A DNA stretch of 64,000 bases from the NCBI GenBank assembly GCA_023442465.1, contig JAEZZQ010000036.1:35758-99757 (forward strand), written 5' to 3'. Under the pieces are notes generated by a model, which was not told the origin of the DNA, made no database searches, and saw only the letters and a program-made list of their open reading frames with translations. Position numbers and translations under genes: made by a program. The stretch is from Bacillota bacterium. Its GTDB lineage: Bacteria > Bacillota > Clostridia > Lachnospirales > Lachnospiraceae. This document shows, piece by piece, positions 42,582-51,336 of this stretch (its first letter is position 1; each line of letters starts with the position of its first letter).

Positions 42582-43017
42582 ATTAGTAGAACTTGAGTTA
42601 TACATAAATGAAAACGGCTTCATCGAACTGCCGATGCAAGTCTTAGAGCAAATGGAGATTCATACCGGTGAAGCCATACGTCTGGTCTATATGGCAGAGG
42701 GGGAGGAGGATCTTGTGAATCCGTCTAAAGAATTTTTATTGACCAGAAAAGATAGGGACGTCTTTCATGAACTCGCAAAAGAGGAGGCAGTAGACTTTAA
42801 AATTCCATCGGAACTGCTTGCAGATGCAGGAATTCCCATGGGTGCTGATTTAGAGATCGTTTGTATGGATAAAAAAATTCTTATCCATCCGGCAGAGGAA
42901 GTCTCTGTAGAGGAGGTAATACCGCCGGAACTGCTTGCCATCTTTGAAGAACTTGGCATATCGAGTGATAAAGTGCAGATCGTTTTAAAATCAGCGGAGG
43001 AGGATGCCGATGAATAA
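42574..43017 (+). CDS. Double SpoVT-AbrB-like protein
   Basis: The 147-residue acidic protein contains two swapped-hairpin-like units: LYINENGFIELPMQVLEQMEI followed by GEAIRLVYM, and DFKIPSELLADAGIPMGADLEIVCMDKKILI (key part GIPMGADLEIV). AbrB-like units bind DNA or act as antitoxin-type regulators. It is more acidic than a usual DNA binder, so partner binding is as likely. It overlaps the methylase stop, and the next AbrB gene overlaps its own end. Confidence 0.7.
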   Translation: MLKLVELELYINENGFIELPMQVLEQMEIHTGEAIRLVYMAEGEEDLVNPSKEFLLTRKDRDVFHELAKEEAVDFKIPSELLADAGIPMGADLEIVCMDKKILIHPAEEVSVEEVIPPELLAIFEELGISSDKVQIVLKSAEEDADE

Positions 43018-43282
43018 ACCAATTTATAAACTACTGGATGAAAACGGAAGGATGCTGATACCAAAGGAATTACGAAGTAAAGCAGAAATGGAATGTGGGG
43101 ATATCCTGAAACTATCAGTGAAAAGTGGTGTGCTGACGGTAGTAAAAGTAGATATTGTGGAGATCGGTAGCCAAAATCCGGAAGCAGTGGATGCCTATAT
43201 CCATGCGGCAGTAAAGACCATGCCTTATGAGAAACAAGTAGCCATGGCTTCTAAAATTTTGAAAATAGCAGAGCAAAGATAG
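43010..43282 (+). CDS. AbrB-family DNA-binding protein
   Basis: The 90-residue protein starts with a classic AbrB swapped hairpin: KLLDENGRMLIPKELRSKAEMECGDILKLSV (key parts GRMLIPKELR, GDILKL). A short helical tail follows. ATG 43010 is preferred over 43004 because GGAGGAGG ends at 43003. It probably regulates element transcription. Confidence 0.82.
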   Translation: MNKPIYKLLDENGRMLIPKELRSKAEMECGDILKLSVKSGVLTVVKVDIVEIGSQNPEAVDAYIHAAVKTMPYEKQVAMASKILKIAEQR

Positions 43283-43295
43283 GAGGTAAGGACTT

Positions 43296-43535
43296 TTGTT
43301 AAAAGAAAAGTACAAGGCATTCGAAATCACACAGGATCAAGTAATTCCAAGTGAGGTAGATGGAAACTTACCCGCTATTGCAAAGTACATTATGGACTGT
43401 GGAAAAGATAGCATCATTACCTTACATACTACAGGAGGAGATCCATTCTTGATTTCCCTATCGAAAGCATTTGTCTTTTGCTCAGAGCCGGAATTTCTGG
43501 ACGATGAACTGATTCCCCATCTAAGAGGTATGTGA
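43296..43535 (+). CDS. Small element protein, TTG start
   Basis: The 79-residue protein includes IPSEVDGNLPAIAKYIMDCG and SIITLHTTGGDPFLISLSKAF. No known family is recognised. The TTG start (43296) lies 9 nt after AGGAGG (43281-43286). It sits in a run of overlapping small genes. Confidence 0.65.
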   Translation: MLKEKYKAFEITQDQVIPSEVDGNLPAIAKYIMDCGKDSIITLHTTGGDPFLISLSKAFVFCSEPEFLDDELIPHLRGM

Positions 43536-43549
43536 AATGGGGAGGTCGT

Positions 43550-44068
43550 ATGAAAAAAATATACTTCAAAAATGAGGTGCTAATTTATTATGGTAATCCG
43601 GCAGGCTACCGGATGGATAATAAAGTGGTTCTGGATGCTATGTTTGACAGAGAAGAACTGAAATGTTTTTTAAGGGAAAAGGAGGGATTGGAGGTGGAAA
43701 TAAAAGAAGGCGTTTATGACAGGATCTCTGTGGGAGAAATAAATGTAGTAGATGAGATTACAAGGCGGGGGACTTTAAAAATCTATCAGTTAAGGAAAGA
43801 TACTCCTGTTCTCATACGGTTCATCAGTCTGGCAGAGAGAGAGAAAAGAGGATTTGGATTACCACAAAAGAAAGAGTATGAGATGGTATATGAGGAAGAG
43901 ATTGATTCCTTTGATTTGGAATCCATTTGGGAGAAGTTTCGATGGGACACTCCAAAGGAATGGAATGGTCACATGCTTTCCATCTCCGACGTCCTCGTTC
44001 TTACGGAAAAAGATATGTGTAGAAGTTTTTATGTAGATGCTACCAATTTTAAAGAAATTACCTTTTAG
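43550..44068 (+). CDS. YodL-domain protein
   Basis: The 172-residue protein ends with the YodL pattern: WNGHMLSISDVLVLTEKDMC followed by SFYVDATNFKEI. YodL proteins are frequent in Firmicute conjugative elements and lack a known function. ATG 43550 was chosen because GGAGG (43541-43545) precedes it; GTG 43532 is upstream of that site. Confidence 0.8.
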   Translation: MKKIYFKNEVLIYYGNPAGYRMDNKVVLDAMFDREELKCFLREKEGLEVEIKEGVYDRISVGEINVVDEITRRGTLKIYQLRKDTPVLIRFISLAEREKRGFGLPQKKEYEMVYEEEIDSFDLESIWEKFRWDTPKEWNGHMLSISDVLVLTEKDMCRSFYVDATNFKEITF

Positions 44069-44141
44069 GAATAGAAGCGTTGAGAATGCATTGTCTAAAT
44101 CAGATGATGCTATTTTATAAAAAAAATTAATGGAGGAAATT

Positions 44142-44555
44142 ATGGCAGAGAGAAAAATAGGGGAGGCAGCTCCCGAAAAAAAGCAGACACAGCAGGCGAA
44201 GGTAGCAGAACCGCAGAAGCAGGATTTACCCTTGGAGGTCCGTATCCATTCCATCCAACCGAATGAAAGCATTAAGGCAACGGCATCGGTGAACATAGGA
44301 GGCGCTTTTGCCATACGAGGTGTAAAGGTAGTGGAAGGCTCGAAAGGATTATTCGTGTCTATGCCCAGCATGAAAGTAGGAAATGAATATAAGGACATCT
44401 GCTTTCCCATTACCGCTGAAAGTAGAGATGACCTGAATAAGGCGGTTTTGGAAGCTTACGAACAGGCAGTGACACAGGGGCAGACCAGTGTGCAAAAGCA
44501 TCATGAAATGCAGCAGGCCCCGGAAGGACAACCCATGGAAATGTCTGGAATGTAA
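44142..44555 (+). CDS. SpoVG-domain protein
   Basis: A 137-residue protein with a charged N-terminal tail and a SpoVG core: LEVRIHSIQPNESIKATASV, then FAIRGVKVVEGSKGLFVSMP and ICFPITAESRDDLNKAVLEAYEQ. SpoVG is a nucleic-acid-binding regulator; element-borne copies probably act on element DNA or RNA. ATG 44142 is preferred over 44130 (GGAGG in between). It directly precedes the pilus genes. Confidence 0.88.
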   Translation: MAERKIGEAAPEKKQTQQAKVAEPQKQDLPLEVRIHSIQPNESIKATASVNIGGAFAIRGVKVVEGSKGLFVSMPSMKVGNEYKDICFPITAESRDDLNKAVLEAYEQAVTQGQTSVQKHHEMQQAPEGQPMEMSGM

Positions 44556-44616
44556 AATATGATTGCAAGCTTCGGTAGACAAAAATTGTTAGAGTAAAAT
44601 TGTGTGGAGGAAAACA

Positions 44617-44847
44617 ATGAGAAAAATGAGTGGGATCATGAAAGAAAAAGTGACGGAAGTATCGGGTAAGATAAGGGTGCTTTTACAGGATCGAAGAGGG
44701 GAGAACTATGTAGATACGGCTGTTAAAATCTTAATTGCAGTTGTCCTTGGTGCATTGATTCTGGCTGGGTTATATACATTATTTGGTGATGTGGTGATGC
44801 CTACCTTAACAAGAAGGGTGCAGGAAATGTTCAATTATGCAGGATAA
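44617..44847 (+). CDS. Flp-type pilin (DUF6133-like)
   Basis: The 76-residue protein has a positively charged leader, then GENYVDTAVKILIAVVLGALILAGLYTLF, that is, Gly-Glu followed at +5-like spacing by a single hydrophobic helix, the layout of Flp pilins cut by a TadV peptidase. The C terminus is RRVQEMFNYAG. It should be the main subunit of a thin Tad pilus. GGAGG precedes ATG 44617. The peptidase gene overlaps its stop. Confidence 0.8.
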   Translation: MRKMSGIMKEKVTEVSGKIRVLLQDRRGENYVDTAVKILIAVVLGALILAGLYTLFGDVVMPTLTRRVQEMFNYAG

Positions 44848-45286
44848 GATTGCATGGCTGTTTACCGCAGAGAAAGTTCGACTCGTCAGCTTCTTTCCTT
44901 TGTTGTTGACCGCAGCAGTCATGGATTTAAAAACAAGAATCATCCCGGACCAAATTTGGATTGCAATCGTATGTATCAGCTTCCTACCTCTGGAGCTTGT
45001 AAGGATTCCCGGAATTTTTATTGGGATTCCGCTACTGGCTGTGGGAGTGACGGCAGGGGGGATAGGAGGTGCCGATATTAAAATCACCGCCGCCTGTGGG
45101 TTGGTATTAGGATTGGAAAAAGGGATTTGGGGGGTATGTCTTAGTTACATTTTGTTATTGGCATTCCACTTAGGAAAAAAAGTGGTGGAACAGATCATGG
45201 GAAAGAAAAGGGAGGAACAGGCATATCCGCTGGTTCCTTTTCTCTTTCTTGGCATGGGAATGAGCCAGTGGATGACAGTCCACTGA
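44837..45286 (+). CDS. tadV: Prepilin peptidase (TadV/CpaA, A24 family)
   Basis: The 149-residue membrane protein has four or five helices and the two aspartates of A24 peptidases: one in AAVMDLKTRIIPD and one in GGIGGADIKITAA. It would cut the leader of the Flp pilin and the TadE-like proteins at the membrane. It overlaps the pilin gene by 11 bp. Confidence 0.88.
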   Translation: MQDKIAWLFTAEKVRLVSFFPLLLTAAVMDLKTRIIPDQIWIAIVCISFLPLELVRIPGIFIGIPLLAVGVTAGGIGGADIKITAACGLVLGLEKGIWGVCLSYILLLAFHLGKKVVEQIMGKKREEQAYPLVPFLFLGMGMSQWMTVH

Positions 45287-45303
45287 GAAAAAAGGAGAAG
45301 AGA

Positions 45304-45387
45304 ATGAAAAAGAGATGGATATTGGCAGGAGCACTCGCACTTTTTACCGGAATCGTAATTGTAATAAAAAGAAAAGCAAGAAGGTAG
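45304..45387 (+). CDS. 27-residue membrane peptide
   Basis: A short frame, MKKRWILAGALALFTGIVIV then IKRKARR, has GGAGAAGAG immediately before its ATG and fits the gap between tadV and cpaB, with the next ribosome site directly after. It would be a single helix with basic ends. No function is known; it may be a small assembly factor. Confidence 0.5.
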   Translation: MKKRWILAGALALFTGIVIVIKRKARR

Positions 45388-45413
45388 AAGAATAAATTCG
45401 GAGGAAGACAAAA

Positions 45414-46283
45414 ATGAAATTATGGAAAAATAGAACTGTACTTGGGATATTCTGCATTGTGATATCACTACTTATCTGTTTTGTACTTACGCCTTTATTT
45501 AATGCAGGGGTTTCCCAAAAGGAGACCATTGTCCGTTTTACAAAAAGTGTAAAAGCAGGAGAAGAAATTAAAAAGAATATGCTGACGGAGGTAGAGGTCG
45601 GAAAATACAATCTGCCGGAAAATATTTATAAAAGAATAGCAGAAGTGGAAGGTAAATATTTGACTGCGGATGTATCTGTTGGTGATTATATCCTTACCGA
45701 TAAGGTCTCAGAAGAACCGGCGGCAGAAAATAAATACCTGTATCATCTCAATGGGGAGAAACAGGCAATGTCTATTACCATCACTACTTTTGCCGAAGGT
45801 CTGTCTGGAAAACTAAAGTCTGGAGATATTGTGTCGGTGATCGCACCGGATTATTTGGGAAGCGGCGAAACGGTGATTCCGATGGAACTTAAATATGTGG
45901 AAGTAATCGCAGTAACTGCAAAATCAGGCTTTGATGCCAATCAGGACAATCCCTATGAAGAATCCGAGGATAAAGAACTTCCATCCACGGTCACTTTATT
46001 AGTCAGGCCCGAGCAGAGTAAGAGGTTGGCGCAGCTGGAAGCAGAGGGACAAATGCATCTGTCATTGGTTTATAGGGGGATAGAAGCAAAGGCTGCTCAG
46101 TTCATAAAGGCACAGGAGGAAGTGCTATATCAGCTACAAGAGACAGAGAAGGACGGAGGAGCCATGGAAACCCAGGGGGAAGATTTGGGAACTGAAAAAA
46201 ATGTTGCTGCCGGAAAGGGAGATGGAAAAAGTACGCCAGAGATAATAGAACAACTAAATGAAATACCAGATGGGGAGGAGTAA
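45414..46283 (+). CDS. cpaB: Flp pilus assembly protein CpaB/RcpC
   Basis: The 289-residue protein has an N-terminal membrane anchor (about 9-30), a SAF domain (FTKSVKAGEEIKKNMLTEVEVG through ADVSVGDYILTDKV) and the RcpC domain (SITITTFAEGLSGKLKSGDIVSVIAPD, then TVTLLVRPEQSKRLAQLEAEGQ). In Gram-positive Tad systems CpaB lies in the membrane and helps pilus assembly. GGAGGAAG precedes the ATG. Confidence 0.87.
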   Translation: MKLWKNRTVLGIFCIVISLLICFVLTPLFNAGVSQKETIVRFTKSVKAGEEIKKNMLTEVEVGKYNLPENIYKRIAEVEGKYLTADVSVGDYILTDKVSEEPAAENKYLYHLNGEKQAMSITITTFAEGLSGKLKSGDIVSVIAPDYLGSGETVIPMELKYVEVIAVTAKSGFDANQDNPYEESEDKELPSTVTLLVRPEQSKRLAQLEAEGQMHLSLVYRGIEAKAAQFIKAQEEVLYQLQETEKDGGAMETQGEDLGTEKNVAAGKGDGKSTPEIIEQLNEIPDGEE

Positions 46284-46284
46284 G

Positions 46285-47097
46285 GTGCTGAATTTTAAAC
46301 ATAACTCTATATTCCGCCGGGATGTGGAAGTACAGGAAGAGGAAAGCATGGAGCCGGAAGGAACGGTTTTGGCGGTATGGGGCAGCCCCTCTTCTGGAAA
46401 AACGGTGGTATCGATAAAGCTGGCGCAGTATCTGATAAAGAAAAAAAGAGATGTTGTCTTGATTTTTGCTGATATGACGACACCGCCGGTTCCCTGTATC
46501 TGTCCATCCTCTGAGTTAGATGGAGAGCGTTCTCTTGGAAGTATTCTTGCTGCCACTCACGTGACAGAGAATCTTGTAAAGAAAAATTGTATGTTTTATA
46601 AGAGGAATCCTCACCTTTCCATCCTTGGGATGCTGAAAGGAGAAAATGTATTCAGCTATCCACCTTATGAGCAAACGCAGGCTGAAGAGTTACTGATACA
46701 GGCAAAGGAGCTTGCCCCCTTTGTTATTATTGACTGCTCCAGTATGATTGCTTCGGATATTTTATCGGCGGTGGCACTGATGGAAGCAGACAGGGTACTT
46801 CGGTTGGTCAATTGCGATTTAAAGTCTGTCAGTTACCTTTCCTCGCAGCTCCCACTGTTAAAAGATCAAAAATGGGATGCGGACAAACAGCTGAAAGTAG
46901 CTTCTAACATAAAAGCACAAGAGGCCAGCACTCATATCGGACAGGTGGTTGGGAATGTAGCATTTCAAATTCCCCATAGCAAGGAGTTGGAAGAACAGGT
47001 ACTATCCGGAGAAATGTTAGGAGAACTCGCTTTAAAGGAAAGCAGGGAATTCCGTAAGGAAATCGAGAAAATCGGGAAGGAGGTATTTGGCATATGA
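46285..47097 (+). CDS. tadZ: TadZ/CpaE-like ATPase
   Basis: A 270-residue ParA/MinD-type P-loop protein with Walker A WGSPSSGKTVVSIKLAQYL near residue 32 and FVIIDCSSMIASDIL as the Walker B region. TadZ places the Tad machine at its site in the cell. I choose GTG 46285, directly after the cpaB stop and behind GGGGAGGAG (46272-46280); ATG 46258 is also possible. The gene overlaps tadA by 4 bp. Confidence 0.8.
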   Translation: MLNFKHNSIFRRDVEVQEEESMEPEGTVLAVWGSPSSGKTVVSIKLAQYLIKKKRDVVLIFADMTTPPVPCICPSSELDGERSLGSILAATHVTENLVKKNCMFYKRNPHLSILGMLKGENVFSYPPYEQTQAEELLIQAKELAPFVIIDCSSMIASDILSAVALMEADRVLRLVNCDLKSVSYLSSQLPLLKDQKWDADKQLKVASNIKAQEASTHIGQVVGNVAFQIPHSKELEEQVLSGEMLGELALKESREFRKEIEKIGKEVFGI

Positions 47098-48449
47098 CAG
47101 GAAATAATCAAAGCCTTTTCTTTTCCGCAAAGGAAGAGGGCAGGGAATTTTCCGATGTTCTAAAGGAAGTGCAGGAGTACATCTCCAGCAAATATTCCAC
47201 ATTGATGATCGAAGAAGGAAATGAGGAGGTCAAGGCACAGGTCAAACGCTATATCAGTAAATATATCTTAGATTATGGCATTCGGGTAAAGAAAAAGACC
47301 AGAGAACAATTGATTGATGATCTGTACACGGAGATGGCTGAATTTTCCTTTTTGACAAAATATATATTTGGTACAGGAATCGAGGAAATTGATATCAATT
47401 CGTGGAAGGATATTGAAGTACAATATAATGATGGCCGGTGTGTAAAACTAGAAGAACACTTTGATTCCCCGGAACATGCGATCAATGTGATCCGTAGGAT
47501 GCTTCATGTATCGGGCATGGTATTAGACAATTCCTCACCGGCGGTTCTGGGACACTTATCAAAAAATATCCGTATAGCAGTTTTAAAAACACCGTTGGTG
47601 GATGAAGATGTGGGGATTGCAGCCTCCATTCGTATTGTGAATCCACAGAGTCTGCAGAAGGAAGATTTTGTGAAAGGAGAAACGGCAACAGCAGAAATGC
47701 TGGATTTTCTGGCCGAGTGTTTAAGATATGGCATTAGTATGTGTGTGGCAGGAGCAACCAGTTCTGGAAAGACAACGCTGGCCGGATGGCTTTTAACCAC
47801 GATTCCGGACGGTAAGAGAATCTTTACGATTGAAAATGGAAGCCGGGAATTGGCACTTGTAAGGGAGAGGGACGGAAAGGTAACAAACAGTGTAATACAT
47901 ACCATCACAAGAACTAGTGAAAATCAGAAGCAGAATATTGACCAGGATATGCTGCTTGATATGGCCTTGCGATTTAATCCGGAGATTATCTGTGTGGGAG
48001 AGATGCGAAGTTCGGAAGCTTATACCGCGCAGGAATCTGCAAGGACTGGACATACGGTCCTTACGACCATTCATAGTAATTCTTGTGAATCCACTTATCG
48101 AAGGATGGTCACCTTATGTAAAAGAAAATACGATATGGAGGATGATACCTTGATGGATTTGGTAACGGAAGCTTTTCCTATCGTAGTGTTTGCCAAGCAG
48201 TTAGAGAACAAAAAGAGAAAGTTAATGGAAATCATGGAGTGTGAGATACTGCCCGATGGAAAGAGGAGATTCAACTCTCTGTTTCGGTATGAAATTACGG
48301 AGAATCGGATGGAAGGAGAAACCTTTGTAATTCATGGAGAACATAAAAGAAGGGCAGAAATATCGGAAGGTCTGAAAAAACGATTTTTAGAAAATGGTAT
48401 GCCAGCCGATGTGCTCACCCGTATCACGAAAAGGGAGGTGGCGGCATGA
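47094..48449 (+). CDS. tadA: Tad secretion ATPase TadA/CpaF
   Basis: The 451-residue hexameric ATPase drives pilin assembly. Visible parts: N-terminal helical domain, Walker A AGATSSGKTTLAGW near residue 219, Asp box FTIENGSRELAL, Walker B ICVGEMRSSEAY and the His box TGHTVLTTIHSNS. It is closer to the CpaF/VirB11 group than to PilB. Overlaps tadZ and tadB. Confidence 0.95.
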   Translation: MTGNNQSLFFSAKEEGREFSDVLKEVQEYISSKYSTLMIEEGNEEVKAQVKRYISKYILDYGIRVKKKTREQLIDDLYTEMAEFSFLTKYIFGTGIEEIDINSWKDIEVQYNDGRCVKLEEHFDSPEHAINVIRRMLHVSGMVLDNSSPAVLGHLSKNIRIAVLKTPLVDEDVGIAASIRIVNPQSLQKEDFVKGETATAEMLDFLAECLRYGISMCVAGATSSGKTTLAGWLLTTIPDGKRIFTIENGSRELALVRERDGKVTNSVIHTITRTSENQKQNIDQDMLLDMALRFNPEIICVGEMRSSEAYTAQESARTGHTVLTTIHSNSCESTYRRMVTLCKRKYDMEDDTLMDLVTEAFPIVVFAKQLENKKRKLMEIMECEILPDGKRRFNSLFRYEITENRMEGETFVIHGEHKRRAEISEGLKKRFLENGMPADVLTRITKREVAA

Positions 48450-49375
48450 TGACCTTGCAAGTCATGTCCTGTATTGCTATGCTGACAGGTTTTTTTCTGC
48501 TGTTTCGGCTGAACGTTGTGGATTTTTCCGGGAATGTTTTTGTAAAGATTTTAAATAAGCCCAAAGGTATCCGTGAAGAGATATTAAAGGAAACCAGAAG
48601 AAAAAAGAAGTCTCTGTTGATAAGAGAAATAGAGGAGATACAGGCGATCTTAGAGGCTACGGATCGAAAAGATCAGTTCCCATTTATCTGCACTTGTTCC
48701 TTACTGCTCTTTTTAGCAGGGACGTTTGCAGCATTATTGCTTTCTAATGTGTTTTTAGTTCCGGTGCTTGCGGTAGGATTTCTGTTCCTGCCCTTTTGGT
48801 ATATTAAGCTGACAGAAAATCATTTTAAAAAGGATGTTTCGGCGGAACTGGAGACTGCATTATCGGTAATCACTACTGCTTATTTGCGAAGTGAGGATAT
48901 CATGACTGCGGTGGAAGAGAATCTGGAATACTTAAATCCTCCTGTAAAACATGTGTTTCAGAAGTTCGTATCCAGAATCCGATTTATCCAGCCGGATCTG
49001 GAAAGTGGGCTGGAAGAATTAAAGGGAAGCATTCAAAATGAGGTGTTCGAGGAATGGGTGGATGCTCTGAAAGCGTGCCTGTATGATCGTTCCTTAAAGA
49101 CGACGCTGACACCTATTGTAGCTAAGTTGTCGGATATGCGTATCGTAAATGCTGAGTTAGAATATCTGGTGTTTGAACCGAGGAAAGAGTTTATCACCAT
49201 GGTCATTTTAGTGTTGGGAAACATTCCATTGCTGTATTTTCTGAATCGCTCCTGGTATGACACGCTTATGCATACGATGGCAGGGAAGATGATGTTAAGC
49301 ATCACTGTGACTATTATTTTTGTTTCCACAGCGTTAGTAATTAAATTGACGAGACCAATTGAATACCGGACATAG
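48446..49375 (+). CDS. tadB: Tad inner-membrane platform TadB
   Basis: The 309-residue membrane protein has helices near residues 3-22, 78-95 and 100-118, and two at the C terminus, flanking a type II secretion F-type helical domain (AELETALSVITTAYLRSEDI and following). GGAGGTG precedes the ATG and the start overlaps the tadA stop. Together with TadC it forms the platform on which TadA acts. Confidence 0.85.
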   Translation: MMTLQVMSCIAMLTGFFLLFRLNVVDFSGNVFVKILNKPKGIREEILKETRRKKKSLLIREIEEIQAILEATDRKDQFPFICTCSLLLFLAGTFAALLLSNVFLVPVLAVGFLFLPFWYIKLTENHFKKDVSAELETALSVITTAYLRSEDIMTAVEENLEYLNPPVKHVFQKFVSRIRFIQPDLESGLEELKGSIQNEVFEEWVDALKACLYDRSLKTTLTPIVAKLSDMRIVNAELEYLVFEPRKEFITMVILVLGNIPLLYFLNRSWYDTLMHTMAGKMMLSITVTIIFVSTALVIKLTRPIEYRT

Positions 49376-49383
49376 GGGGGCAT

Positions 49384-50256
49384 ATGAACATGTTTTTGAT
49401 TATATTTTGTATCATATTTGCGTATGGATTGTTCATGCTGCTCTCAGGGCTCCTGCGTCTTCCGACCTTAAAAGCGACAAAGGCCATGATCAATACCGGA
49501 AAACAGGAAAAGAAACTGGCCAAAACCATCGATGCCTTTTTGTTAGACGGAGCAGTGAGGGTATCCGGTTTTGTTCGGATGAATGACTACAAGAAGAGCC
49601 GGATGGCGAATGTGCTGAAGGCGTCGGGTATCGGTATGACTCCGGAAGTCTATATGGCTTATGCTTACGTAAAAGCAGGAAGCATACTGTTGCTTATTAT
49701 TCCGAGTCTGTATCTGTTTCCTTTTCTGGCTGTTCTTTTACTGCTCCTTAGTATTATGGTGTATTTTAAAGAAAGTCGGAGAGCCGAAGAAGCATTGAAG
49801 GAGAAGAGGGAAAAAATTGAAGGAGAACTGTACCGTTTTGTCTCTACGCTGACACAGGAACTAGGAAACAGCAGGAACGTGTTGGCTATCTTAGAGCATT
49901 ATAAGGAAAATGCCGGGACAGAATTTCGTCAGGAACTGGATATTGTGTGTGCAGATATGCGCTCTTCCAATTATGAAGCAGCATTGACCAGATTTGAGGC
50001 AAGGCTTAATTCTCCTCAACTATCCGATATCGTGAGAGGGTTGGTGGGTGTGCTTAGAGGGGATGATGGAGTGGTCTATTTTCAGATGCTGACCCATGAT
50101 TTCAAACAGATGGAGCTACAGAGACTGAAAGCAAAAGCCGCCAAGATACCACCTAAAATAAGAGTTTTTTCCTTTGTCATGTTGATGTGCTTCTTAATAA
50201 CCTATTTTGTCATACTTGGAGTTGAAATCATCAAATCCATGAGCAGTATGTTTTAG
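49384..50256 (+). CDS. tadC: Tad inner-membrane platform TadC
   Basis: The 290-residue protein resembles TadB in layout: N-terminal helix, two central helices (about 96-130), an F-type domain (ELYRFVSTLTQELGNSRNVL) and a C-terminal helix (FVMLMCFLITYFVILGVEII). GGGGGG precedes the ATG. Second half of the platform. Confidence 0.83.
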   Translation: MNMFLIIFCIIFAYGLFMLLSGLLRLPTLKATKAMINTGKQEKKLAKTIDAFLLDGAVRVSGFVRMNDYKKSRMANVLKASGIGMTPEVYMAYAYVKAGSILLLIIPSLYLFPFLAVLLLLLSIMVYFKESRRAEEALKEKREKIEGELYRFVSTLTQELGNSRNVLAILEHYKENAGTEFRQELDIVCADMRSSNYEAALTRFEARLNSPQLSDIVRGLVGVLRGDDGVVYFQMLTHDFKQMELQRLKAKAAKIPPKIRVFSFVMLMCFLITYFVILGVEIIKSMSSMF

Positions 50257-50265
50257 GAGGGCCGG

Positions 50266-50670
50266 ATGAAGAATGTGAGAAAGTTGTTGGTATGCAAGAG
50301 GGGAGAGGGCTACATTGATGTAGCCGTGTTAGTCTTTTGTATTATGTTGGTTCTTGCTCTTGGCGTAAGGTTGTTCCCTATTTACATCACAAAACTCCAG
50401 ATGGATAATTTTGCGGACGAACTGGTAAGGGAGGCAGAAATCAGCGGAAGGGTAGGGAGTGAGACTTCTACAAGACAGCGTATTTTACAGGAAAAGACGG
50501 GAGTCGATCCTTCCGTTACGTGGTCAAGGACCGGGAACATTCCATTAAATGAGGAAGTGACCGTGACCGTAACATTACAAAAAGACTTAGGGCTGTTTGG
50601 AGGTTTCGGGTCTTTTCCCATTACAATAAAAGCTAGAGCTTCCGGGAAAAGTGAGGTATACTGGAAATGA
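50266..50670 (+). CDS. TadE-like pseudopilin (DUF4320)
   Basis: The 134-residue protein has KRGEGYIDVAVLVFCIMLVLALGV near its start, a pilin-like leader and helix, then a small beta domain (EVTVTVTLQKDLGLFGGFGS). This is the DUF4320 pattern of element-borne TadE-like proteins. AGGAGG precedes the ATG, and the stop overlaps the next start as ATGA. Confidence 0.8.
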   Translation: MKNVRKLLVCKRGEGYIDVAVLVFCIMLVLALGVRLFPIYITKLQMDNFADELVREAEISGRVGSETSTRQRILQEKTGVDPSVTWSRTGNIPLNEEVTVTVTLQKDLGLFGGFGSFPITIKARASGKSEVYWK

Positions 50671-51215
50671 ACCAATGTGTCGAAAAAATAAGAAGGCTCA
50701 TGAAAGATAAGCATGGAAGCGGTGAACCGCTGGTAATTGCCACTGTTCTTGCTATGTTATTTATTATCTTGGGAGTTGGGGAGTATATGCGTCTGATGAT
50801 AACGGCCGCCGGGATAAAGGATGCGACAGAATCGGCTGTTATTTCGGTGATCAATGATAATTACGATGAAGTATACCATGGGGTTAGAGAAGGGTATGCT
50901 GCCGGATATGTATCAGATGGAGAAACCTTTTTTCCGGTTGTTGATTATGGTGATATCTATGGAAGGCTTGGATTTTTACTCGGTCTGACAGAAGATGGCA
51001 ATGGCTATGTGCGGATGAATAACGATGGGGAAAGGGAGTACCGGATATCAGGGCTGCAGATAAGGATTCCTAATACACCCCTTGCTGTGCCAGGAGGGAC
51101 TTACTACGCAGAAGCAACGATACAATTAGAAGTCCCCGTTCGTTTTGGAGGAAAAATTTTATCAACTATGACTATGAATATAAAAGCAAAGGCAGCATAT
51201 AAAGAGAAGTTTTAG
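50667..51215 (+). CDS. Second TadE/TadF-like pseudopilin
   Basis: The 182-residue protein has a charged start, then a pilin-like helix (EPLVIATVLAMLFIILGVGEYM) and a globular part with LEVPVRFGGKILSTMTMNIKAKA at the end. It shares its layout with the gene before. It is probably a minor pilin. Confidence 0.72.
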   Translation: MNQCVEKIRRLMKDKHGSGEPLVIATVLAMLFIILGVGEYMRLMITAAGIKDATESAVISVINDNYDEVYHGVREGYAAGYVSDGETFFPVVDYGDIYGRLGFLLGLTEDGNGYVRMNNDGEREYRISGLQIRIPNTPLAVPGGTYYAEATIQLEVPVRFGGKILSTMTMNIKAKAAYKEKF

Positions 51216-51336
51216 TAGATATGACAGAATAAAATGATTTACTATTTATCCATAGACTTCGTAAAATGGATGTGATAGGGTGTGTCATGAAAGGATATAT
51301 GAAGGAGATAAACATAATATTAGGAGGGTACATATT

